A stretch of 64,000 nt of DNA from Jiangella mangrovi (lineage in GTDB: Bacteria > Actinomycetota > Actinomycetes > Jiangellales > Jiangellaceae): the NCBI RefSeq assembly GCF_014204975.1, contig NZ_JACHMM010000001.1, positions 1 to 64,000 of the forward strand, in the 5' to 3' direction. The notes beneath the pieces were generated by a model that was not told the DNA's origin, did no database searches, and worked only from the letters and a program-made list of their open reading frames with translations. Below, piece by piece: positions 25,491 to 32,246 of the stretch. Every line of letters starts with the position of its first letter. Within the stretch, counting starts at the first letter, position 1. The position numbers and the translations under genes were made by a program.

Positions 25491-27728
25491 TCAGGACTGC
25501 TCGACGTCGTCGATGAGGAAGTGGTCGTACTGGCTGGGGGTGCCGCTGGAGGAGAACTGGTGGCCGGTCAAGGCGGTGAGACCGGGCGTCGACGGCTCGA
25601 CGGTGCCGACCGACTCGCCGCCGAGGAAGACCTCGGCGCCGTCGAGGGCGGCCTCGACCCGGAGGTCGTGCCAGGCCCGCTGGGGTGCGCTGCCGGCCGG
25701 CGCGATCTTCGTCCACGTGTTCGTCTCGTACGAGTACCAGCCGATGCTGCCGTCGGCGCCGATGTTGAGGTGGTAGGCGGGCACCTCCGAGTCGTCGTCG
25801 GTGGAGCCCATCGTGGTGAAGGCGAAGCCGCGCGCGTAGCCGATCGAGTTCACCCGGAACGCCAGCGTCTGCTCGTCCGCCGGGTCCGACACCCAGCGCG
25901 CCGTCGCGATCTTGTCGGTCCAGGCGTCGGCCAGCCGCATGACGTGGCGGGAGTCGTCGACGTCGAAGTCGGTGACGGTGGCGCCGATGGCGCTGGTGTA
26001 GCCGCGCGGCACCTGGCCGACCGGGTCGTTCTCGAAGGAGTCGGTGGTGGAGTAGAGCTCGAGCTCGCCGAGGAACTCCGGGCCCTGCGGGTCGGTGTCG
26101 GCGACGGTGACCCGCACGTGCCGGGCCCGCACGTCGGAGACCGGGTAGTAGGTCTGCGTGTACGACGTGATGGTGCCGGTGTCGACGACCTCGGTCCACG
26201 AGGCGCCGTCGGCCGACACCTCGACCCGGGCGGCGCCGGGCGCGCCGTACTGCAGGGCCAGCCCGATCTGGTTCAGCGTGTACTCGCGGTCCAGGTGCAC
26301 CGTGTAGACGCCCTCGCCGCGCACCGAGCGGAACATCGCCGCCGAGGCCCAGTCGGTGCTGCCGTCGATGGCGCCGAGCCGGCTGGTCTCGGGCAGCTTC
26401 GGCGGCGTGTGCGTCATGTTCGTGTCGATCGTGACGGTGCCGGCCTCGACCTTGCCGAGCAGGTCGATCTTGCCGACGTTGGGGCCGACGACGTCGACGA
26501 ACTTCTTCCAGACCCGGTACTCGCCGTCGACGGTGAAGCCGGCGTCGGTCTCGGGGCAGCCCCAGCTCGGCGCGCAGTTGTCGCCGACGATCATGACCCG
26601 GTTCGCGGCCACGACGGCGTGCGCGCCGTTACCGGAGGAGCCGTGGTTGCGCTGGAACGCCGCGTTGACCCGGGGGTGGTTGACGTAGGTGGTCTGCGCC
26701 TGCTCGAAGCTGTGGCCGAGGCCGTCGGGCGAGATGGCGATCCAGTTGTCCGGGCGGCCGAACGTCAGCGTCATGATCCCGTTCGGCAGCAGCCGCAGCA
26801 CGGGCATGACGCCGGTCGCCGGCGCGGGCTCGCCGGACGCCGTCGTCAGCTGCAGCGGCTCCGGACGGGTCCAGGTGCGACCGTCGTCGCTGGAGCGGTT
26901 GACGTACAGCGGCCCGAAGTTGGCGCCGCCCGGAATGCCGGTGCGGTGGACGGCGACGAGGTCGCCGTTGGCGGCCCGCTCGATGCCGGACTCGCCCATG
27001 GTCCGGCCGTCGGTGAACTGGGCGACCGTCGCGTACCGGTTCCAGGTCGCGCCGCCGTCGGTGCTGCGGGCCAGCTCGGTGCGGTAGCCGGGGTCGCCGG
27101 CGTAGGTCGTGTAGTACGTCATCAGCAGCGCGCCGTCGCCGGCGTAGAAGATGTCGCGGTGCACGCGGATGCCGCGGTCGAACTTGGAGCCGTCGAACGA
27201 CAGGTCCGTGGTGAACGTGGACGGAAGGTCCTTCCACGTGCTGCCGTTGTCGGTGGAGCGGCGGGCGATCAGCTCGACGGTGTGCTCGTCGACGACGCGC
27301 CGCGGGATGAACTCGACCCCGATGAGCGACCCGTCGCGCAGCTTCGAGAACCAGCCGGCGCCGGTGTCGGTGTTGAGGCCGCTGGGGAAGGTGTAGCCAC
27401 CGTCGTCGGACAGGACCATCGACGCCTCGCTGTCGGCGGCTGCGACGTCCTCGTTGGACTGCCAGGTCATCTGCACACGGCGAACCGGCAGGCCATCGGC
27501 GTCGACGGCGTCGAAGGCCTCGACCGTGGCGTTGCCGCCGATGACGCCGGGCGGCGGCTCGAAGACGGTGGTCGGGTCGTGCTGGGCGATGACGTAGCCG
27601 TTGGGGTCGGCGCCGTCGGTGGGGACGTCGATGTCGCGCGCCGAGGGCGCGGTGGCCGGGATCAGCGAGGCGACGACGCCGGCGACGGTCACCCCCGCCG
27701 TCAGCGCGAGAGGCCGGGACACACGCAT
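25491..27728 (-). CDS. Secreted BNR propeller protein with discoidin-like and LamG-like C-terminal domains
   Basis: A 745-residue exported protein. The signal peptide is about 1-30 (LALTAGVTVAGVVASLIPATAPSA). A six/seven-bladed propeller (about 45-420) has Asp-boxes STDNGSTWKD, STDGGATWNR and SSDDGRTWTR. A discoidin/F5-8C-like module (about 440-560) and a concanavalin-like module (about 565-745) follow. I do not see the (F/Y)RIP arginine motif of true sialidases near the N-terminus. The ATG at 27728 has an AGGAGG ribosome binding site. A paralogue of the same architecture is at 32247-34490. Its promoter overlaps IclR-type operator copy F. Most databases would call it an exo-alpha-sialidase, which I doubt. 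Confidence 0.8.
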   Translation of the reverse strand: MRVSRPLALTAGVTVAGVVASLIPATAPSARDIDVPTDGADPNGYVIAQHDPTTVFEPPPGVIGGNATVEAFDAVDADGLPVRRVQMTWQSNEDVAAADSEASMVLSDDGGYTFPSGLNTDTGAGWFSKLRDGSLIGVEFIPRRVVDEHTVELIARRSTDNGSTWKDLPSTFTTDLSFDGSKFDRGIRVHRDIFYAGDGALLMTYYTTYAGDPGYRTELARSTDGGATWNRYATVAQFTDGRTMGESGIERAANGDLVAVHRTGIPGGANFGPLYVNRSSDDGRTWTRPEPLQLTTASGEPAPATGVMPVLRLLPNGIMTLTFGRPDNWIAISPDGLGHSFEQAQTTYVNHPRVNAAFQRNHGSSGNGAHAVVAANRVMIVGDNCAPSWGCPETDAGFTVDGEYRVWKKFVDVVGPNVGKIDLLGKVEAGTVTIDTNMTHTPPKLPETSRLGAIDGSTDWASAAMFRSVRGEGVYTVHLDREYTLNQIGLALQYGAPGAARVEVSADGASWTEVVDTGTITSYTQTYYPVSDVRARHVRVTVADTDPQGPEFLGELELYSTTDSFENDPVGQVPRGYTSAIGATVTDFDVDDSRHVMRLADAWTDKIATARWVSDPADEQTLAFRVNSIGYARGFAFTTMGSTDDDSEVPAYHLNIGADGSIGWYSYETNTWTKIAPAGSAPQRAWHDLRVEAALDGAEVFLGGESVGTVEPSTPGLTALTGHQFSSSGTPSQYDHFLIDDVEQS

Positions 27729-27758
27729 GGGCTGCCTCCTGGGGGTCGGTGGCAGACC

Positions 27759-27787
27759 AGAAGACACGGAAGGTCATTCCATGTCAA
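27759..27787 (-). promoter_or_regulatory. Promoter with IclR-type operator (copy F)
   Basis: On the minus strand -35 TTGACA (27787-27782), a 17-bp spacer and -10 TCTTCT (27764-27759). The operator ATGGAA-TGACC-TTCCGT (27782-27766) starts at the last base of the -35 and fills the spacer, an arrangement expected for repression by occlusion. The transcript would start near 27752, 24 bases before the BNR gene. Confidence 0.65.
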
Positions 27788-27795
27788 TACGGGCG

Positions 27796-28797
27796 TTATC
27801 GCCAGTCGCGGTCGGCGATCTCGTTGAGCAGCGGCTCGCCGGACCGGAACCGGCCGAGGTTCAGCGCGAACAGCTCCCACAGCCGGGCGGTGAAGTGCGG
27901 ACTCCCCGTCGACCCGGAGACGTGCGGGGTGACGACGGTGTTCGGTGCGGTCCAGAACGGGTCGTCCGGCGGCATCGGCTCGCGGTACTGGCTGTCCAGC
28001 GCGGCGCCGGCCAGCCGCCCGGACCCCAGCGCGTCCAGCAGCGCGGTCTCGTCGACGATGTGCGCGCGGGCCGGATTGAGCAGGACGGCGCGCGGCGGCA
28101 GCAGCGCCAGCTCGGTCGCGCCGAACGTGCCGCGGGTCTCGTCGGTGAGTGGCGCGGTGATGACGAGGACGTCCAACCCGGCGAGGAACTCCGGCAGCTC
28201 GGCCGGCCCGAACCCACGGTCGGGCGCGATGTCGGCGCCGGCCGCGCCGAAGCGGTCCGGTCGCGGGCCGAACCCGCTGCGCGAGAGCGCCCAGACCTCG
28301 AGCCCCAGGCCGCGGGAGAGCCGGGCGACCTCGCGGCCGATGCTGCCGTAGCCGAAGATCCCGACCCGGCGGCCGCGCACCTCGACCTGGTACGCGACGT
28401 CGCGGTTCCAGCGGCGGGCGGCCTGGTCGCGCAGCGCGTCGGGCAGCCGCCGGCCGAGCGTGAGCATCATCAGCACGCACCACTCAGCGATCGGGATGTC
28501 GTTGACGCCGCTGGCGTTGGCGACCCGGACGCCGTCGGGCAGCGGCGCCCCGGCCAGCTGCTGGTAGCCGGCCGACCCGAGCTGCAGCCAGCGCAGTGAC
28601 GCCAGCGCCTCGGCGTTGGCCGGCGGGTGGTCGGTGAACAGGACGGTGCGGTGGCGCAGCTCGGCCTCGGGCAGCTTCTCGCCGGGGACGATCGGGTCGC
28701 GGAGATCGATGACGGCATCCGGCACGGCGGCGCGGACGCGGGCCAGCCACTCCTCGTGCACCGGCTGGGCGACGAGGAGGTTCACGGGGTCCGCCAC
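27796..28797 (-). CDS. D-isomer-specific 2-hydroxyacid dehydrogenase
   Basis: A 333-residue NAD-dependent dehydrogenase. The Rossmann motif is GIFGYGSIGREVA (about 142-154). The catalytic triad is Arg in NPARAHIVDE, Glu in DSQYREP and His in VTPHVSGS. I place the start at the GTG at 28797 because the promoter upstream (E) would begin transcription exactly there, so the mRNA would be leaderless; a second GTG four codons later is the alternative. It may reduce or oxidise a 2-keto/2-hydroxy acid from sugar-acid breakdown. It is divergent from the BNR gene at 28922 with twin operators between. Confidence 0.87.
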   Translation of the reverse strand: MADPVNLLVAQPVHEEWLARVRAAVPDAVIDLRDPIVPGEKLPEAELRHRTVLFTDHPPANAEALASLRWLQLGSAGYQQLAGAPLPDGVRVANASGVNDIPIAEWCVLMMLTLGRRLPDALRDQAARRWNRDVAYQVEVRGRRVGIFGYGSIGREVARLSRGLGLEVWALSRSGFGPRPDRFGAAGADIAPDRGFGPAELPEFLAGLDVLVITAPLTDETRGTFGATELALLPPRAVLLNPARAHIVDETALLDALGSGRLAGAALDSQYREPMPPDDPFWTAPNTVVTPHVSGSTGSPHFTARLWELFALNLGRFRSGEPLLNEIADRDWR

Positions 28798-28803
28798 CGT
28801 CCC

Positions 28804-28832
28804 AGGAAACGCACAACGGCATTCCATGTCAA
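28804..28832 (-). promoter_or_regulatory. Promoter with IclR-type operator (copy E)
   Basis: On the minus strand -35 TTGACA (28832-28827), 17-bp spacer, -10 TTTCCT (28809-28804). ATGGAA-TGCCG-TTGTGC (28827-28811) is an operator copy with a strong left half and a weak right half. The predicted start is at about 28797, the first base of the dehydrogenase GTG. Confidence 0.6.
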
Positions 28833-28859
28833 GCAGGGCCGCACGATCGTTCGAGGCCA

Positions 28860-28888
28860 TTGACATGGAATGCCGTGCTGGGTTTCCT
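28860..28888 (+). promoter_or_regulatory. Promoter with IclR-type operator (copy D)
   Basis: -35 TTGACA (28860-28865), 17-bp spacer, -10 TTTCCT (28883-28888). ATGGAA-TGCCG-TGCTGG (28865-28881) shares the first 17 bases (TTGACATGGAATGCCGT) and the -10 with promoter E, which faces the other way 27 bp apart. The pair looks like a duplicated, inverted control unit serving both genes. Confidence 0.6.
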
Positions 28889-28921
28889 CGTCACACTTGA
28901 CTCGGCGTCGGAGGTGCGGTC

Positions 28922-30124
28922 ATGACACGACTCGATGCACGCAAGGGAATCTCGATCGTCGCCGGACTCGCGGCGACACTCGCCGTGGCACTCGCCGGGC
29001 TCCCGGCCACGGCCACCACGGCGGACACGGCCGCCGAACCGAAGGCCGCCGGCGACATGGCGCCGGCGGCGATCGTCCAGTCCGTCGCCGTGCCGGGCGG
29101 CCCGTGCGGCGACTCGGCGCTGGGCACCACCTGCCGGGCCTACTTCCCCGACCTGACCCGCGACCCGCACGGCGACGCGGACGACCTGCTGATGGTGTAC
29201 CGCTGGTCCAGCGCCCACTCGCAGCAGGCCAGCCAGCTGCGGATGATGCGCAGCCGTGACGGCGGCGCCACCTGGCAGCAGGCGACGCCGTTCATCGTCG
29301 CCGACCTCGAGAACTACGACTTCCGCGACCCGTCGCTGACCACCCTGAGCAGCGGCCGGCTGCTGCTGTCGTACTTCGTGGCCGACGGCAACACCGGCGC
29401 CTTCGTGCAGACGCAGGTGAAGCGGCGCGACGCCGACAACGCCGCGTTCTCGGCACCCGTCCAGGTCTTCTCGAGCACGATGCCGCGACCGATCAACAGC
29501 GCCAAGATCGCCGAACTGGACAACGGCCAGCTCCTGATCCCCCTGTACGGCACGCCCAACGGGTCGAGCACGCACGCCTCGATCGTGGTGGCCAGCGTCG
29601 ACGGCGGTGTCACCTGGGACGGCCGGGTCACGGGCCGGCAGAAGACGATCGCCAGCAGCCCCACGGTGAACTACCAGGAGCCGGCCATCACCGAGATCGA
29701 GCCGGGGCACGTCCGCGCGATCATCCGCACGGCGTCGACGTCGGGCGCCAGCACCGCCGGCGTGCAGACCGATTCCTACAACAACACCTACATGACGACC
29801 TGGACCGCGCCGACCTCGCTGGGCGTGGCGATGCACGGGCCCGAGGTCGAGTTCATCCCGGGCACGAACCTGGTGCCGACGCTGTGGAGCCAGCCGAACG
29901 CCAGCACGTCGCCGACCAACCGGCCGACCGTGATCGCGCTGCGGCGGACCAACGTGCTCTGGGCCGACACCCCGAAGCACGTGCTCTACAACCCGGGCTC
30001 GAACTGGGACTCCGGGTATCCGGGCACGGCCGCTATTGGCACGACGCGACTGGTCACCGTCGTCTACGACACCGACCGCAACGCCGCCATAGCGCTGCGC
30101 TACAACACCACCGACGTCGACTAG
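28922..30124 (+). CDS. Secreted BNR propeller protein (sialidase-like), short form
   Basis: A 400-residue exported protein. The signal peptide is about 1-37 (AGLAATLAVALAGLPATATTA). A single propeller domain has Asp-boxes SRDGGATWQQ and SVDGGVTWDG and blade motifs FRDPSLTTL and YQEPAITEI. No C-terminal carbohydrate-binding module is present, unlike the two longer BNR proteins nearby. The ribosome binding site GGAGG (28909-28913) supports the ATG. The RIP motif of sialidases is not seen. The stop TAG shares CTAG with the convergent L-rhamnonate dehydratase stop. A glycosidase or lyase acting on terminal sugars is likely; sialic acid is not supported by neighbours. Confidence 0.78.
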   Translation: MTRLDARKGISIVAGLAATLAVALAGLPATATTADTAAEPKAAGDMAPAAIVQSVAVPGGPCGDSALGTTCRAYFPDLTRDPHGDADDLLMVYRWSSAHSQQASQLRMMRSRDGGATWQQATPFIVADLENYDFRDPSLTTLSSGRLLLSYFVADGNTGAFVQTQVKRRDADNAAFSAPVQVFSSTMPRPINSAKIAELDNGQLLIPLYGTPNGSSTHASIVVASVDGGVTWDGRVTGRQKTIASSPTVNYQEPAITEIEPGHVRAIIRTASTSGASTAGVQTDSYNNTYMTTWTAPTSLGVAMHGPEVEFIPGTNLVPTLWSQPNASTSPTNRPTVIALRRTNVLWADTPKHVLYNPGSNWDSGYPGTAAIGTTRLVTVVYDTDRNAAIALRYNTTDVD

Positions 30125-31308
30125 CGCGGGTAGGGACGGCGCAGCGGCCGGCCCGGGTTCAGGCGCACGCCGAACCCGGGCCGGTCCAGCTCCGCCACCT
30201 TCAGCCGCCCGTTCACCGGCACCGGCTCGTCGACCAGCAGCGGCGAGAACATCGGCACGACCTCGGTGCCGTCGGGGTGCATCATGAGGAACTCCGCGAA
30301 CGGGCTGCTCTGCCGGGTCGCGACGAAGTGGTACGAGTACACGCTCGACCCGTGCGGCACGACCATGGCGCCGTGCGCCTCGGCGAGGGCGGAGATGCGC
30401 AGCAGCTCCGTCAGCCCGCCGCACCAGCCCACGTCGGGCTGGACGAGGTCGACCTTGCCGAGCTCGAGCAGCGCCCGGAAGCCGTAGCGCGTCGACTCGT
30501 GCTCGCCGCTGCTCAGCAGCATGCCGGCCGGCATCCGCTCGCGCAGCGTGGCGTGCGACCAGTAGTCGTCGGGCAGCAGCGGCTCCTCGAGCCAGCGCAG
30601 GCCGACGCCGTCGAGTGCGCGGGAGAGCCTGACGGCGTGGTCGAGCGTCAGGGACATCCAGCAGTCGAGCATGAGCCAGAACTCCGGCCCGACGGCGTCG
30701 CGCGCGGCGGCCAGCCGGGCGACGGTCTTGGCGATGCCCTCGTCGCCCTCGGCCGGGCCGTGCTGCAGCGGCAGCTTGCCACCGATGAAGCCCAGCTTCT
30801 GTGCGACGTCGGGGCGCGGGCCGGTGGCGTAGAACGGGATCTCGTCGCGGACGGCGCCGCCGATCATCGCGTGCACCGGCAGGCCGCGCACCTTGCCGAG
30901 CAGGTCCCAGAGCGCGAGGTCGACGCCGCTGATGGCGTTGACCACCAGGCCCTTGCGGCCGTAGTAGAGCGTCGAGAGGTACATCTGGTCCCAGAGCCGC
31001 TCGAGGTCGGTGACGGGCGCGCCCTCGACCAGCCGGGACAGGTGGTTCTCGATGATCCAGGCGGCCGGCTCGCCGCCGGTGGTGGGCGCGAAGCCGACGG
31101 TGCCGTCGGACGCCTCGACCTCGACGACGACGTTGCCGAGCAGGCTCAGCCCGAACGAGCGCCGGCTCTCGCGGTACTCCGGGTACTTCGCCATGGGGCT
31201 GGCGATGTGGTCGTCGATCCAGTGCCCGGCCCGCTGCGCGTGGTAGTCGGCGCCGCCGGTGGTGTCGGGCACGTAGGCCCGCAGCGCGGTGATGGTCGGC
31301 GTCGTCAT
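30121..31308 (-). CDS. rhmD: L-rhamnonate dehydratase
   Basis: A 395-residue enolase-superfamily enzyme. It closely follows E. coli RhmD along its length: NHWIDDHI-like (GHWIDDHIASPMAKY), GLVVNAISGVDLALWDL, VRDEIPFYATGPRPD, MGFIGGK-like (LGFIGGKLP), FWLMLDCWMS with a metal Asp, WLEEPLLP, SSGEH, QPDVGWCGGLT, VVPHGSSVYS with the His base, and the ending PGFGVRLN. It removes water from L-rhamnonate to give 2-keto-3-deoxy-L-rhamnonate. L-mannonate and L-lyxonate are possible side substrates. Its ATG overlaps the stop of the lactonase gene upstream (ATGA). Confidence 0.93.
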   Translation of the reverse strand: MTTPTITALRAYVPDTTGGADYHAQRAGHWIDDHIASPMAKYPEYRESRRSFGLSLLGNVVVEVEASDGTVGFAPTTGGEPAAWIIENHLSRLVEGAPVTDLERLWDQMYLSTLYYGRKGLVVNAISGVDLALWDLLGKVRGLPVHAMIGGAVRDEIPFYATGPRPDVAQKLGFIGGKLPLQHGPAEGDEGIAKTVARLAAARDAVGPEFWLMLDCWMSLTLDHAVRLSRALDGVGLRWLEEPLLPDDYWSHATLRERMPAGMLLSSGEHESTRYGFRALLELGKVDLVQPDVGWCGGLTELLRISALAEAHGAMVVPHGSSVYSYHFVATRQSSPFAEFLMMHPDGTEVVPMFSPLLVDEPVPVNGRLKVAELDRPGFGVRLNPGRPLRRPYPR

Positions 31309-32234
31309 GCGGCGGCCTCCTTCGGGCGGACGTCATCGATGCGGTACACGCGCCGGGCGGTCCCCGCGAACAACGCCGCACGCTCGCCGGCGGAGAAGTC
31401 GGCTGTGATCGTATCGAACGCCTCGTACAGCTCACCGAAGGAGGAGTAGAGGGAGTCGACGGGGAAGTTGCTGGCGAACATCGCGCGGTCGACGCCGAAC
31501 GCCTCGATCACCTCGAGCACGAGCGGACGCAGCGAGCCGACGCTCCAGCGGTGGTCGGTCATGCCCAGCCCGGAGATCTTGACCGACGTGTTCGGCTGCT
31601 CGGCCAGCAGGTCCAGGCCCTTGCGCCAGGCCCGGACGGAGTCGAGGTCGCGGCCCAGCGGCATGCCGGCGTGGTCGAGGATCACCGCCGTGTCCGGGTG
31701 CGCGGCCGCGAGCCGGGCGCCGTCGGCCAGCTGGTCCGGGTAGACCTGCAGGTCGAACGAGAACCCGTGCCGCGCCAGCAGGGCGAAGCCGCGCAGCCAG
31801 GCCGGGTCGCTGACGAGGTCCGGGCGGTCGGTGTAGGTGAGCTTCGGGTCCGGGTGCCAGTTGAGGTTGTGCCGGACGCCGCGGACGTTCGGCAGCTCGG
31901 CCAGCGCCGCGAGCCGGTCGGCGACGCCGTCGTCGTGCAGCGCCGCGCCGGCCACGATCGCCTGCGGGAAGCCGGCCCCGTCGGTTCCGTCGGCCAGGTC
32001 CTGCAGCCAGCGCGCCTCCGCGAGGGCGTCGGCGGCGCCGGCGTCGACGTGCACCGAGGCGACCAGCCGCAGCGGCGCCGCGTCGGCCAGGTAGTCCGCC
32101 AGCAGGTAGTCGCGGCGGATCGCGGTGTCGTCGCCGTGCACCTGCAACTGCCCGGCCGCCTCCTGCAGCCACGGGTACGGCTGGGAGAGGTCCCACAGGT
32201 GGTGATGGGCGTCGACGATGTCGAGGTCGAGCAA
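31305..32234 (-). CDS. Amidohydrolase-2 family sugar lactonase (probable L-rhamnono/L-fucono-lactonase)
   Basis: A 309-residue TIM-barrel hydrolase of the COG3618 type. It has IVDAHHHLWDL (HxH), GVRHNLNWHPD, VILDHAGMP, VKISGLG and MFASNFPVD, where Asn replaces the Asp seen in other subfamilies. Characterised relatives open L-fucono- or L-rhamnono-lactones, and coupling to rhmD makes L-rhamnono-1,4-lactone the likely substrate. The start is an unusual TTG at 32234, supported by AAGGAG about eight bases upstream and by the fold beginning at DIVDAHHH. It follows the BNR gene by 12 bases. Confidence 0.82.
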   Translation of the reverse strand: MLDLDIVDAHHHLWDLSQPYPWLQEAAGQLQVHGDDTAIRRDYLLADYLADAAPLRLVASVHVDAGAADALAEARWLQDLADGTDGAGFPQAIVAGAALHDDGVADRLAALAELPNVRGVRHNLNWHPDPKLTYTDRPDLVSDPAWLRGFALLARHGFSFDLQVYPDQLADGARLAAAHPDTAVILDHAGMPLGRDLDSVRAWRKGLDLLAEQPNTSVKISGLGMTDHRWSVGSLRPLVLEVIEAFGVDRAMFASNFPVDSLYSSFGELYEAFDTITADFSAGERAALFAGTARRVYRIDDVRPKEAAA

Positions 32235-32246
32235 GGGGTCTCTCCT

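Noticed and set aside
25491-27728. Naming the BNR proteins true exo-alpha-sialidases.
   Set aside because: Asp-boxes define the propeller only. The RIP arginine motif was not seen and no sialic acid catabolic genes are near.
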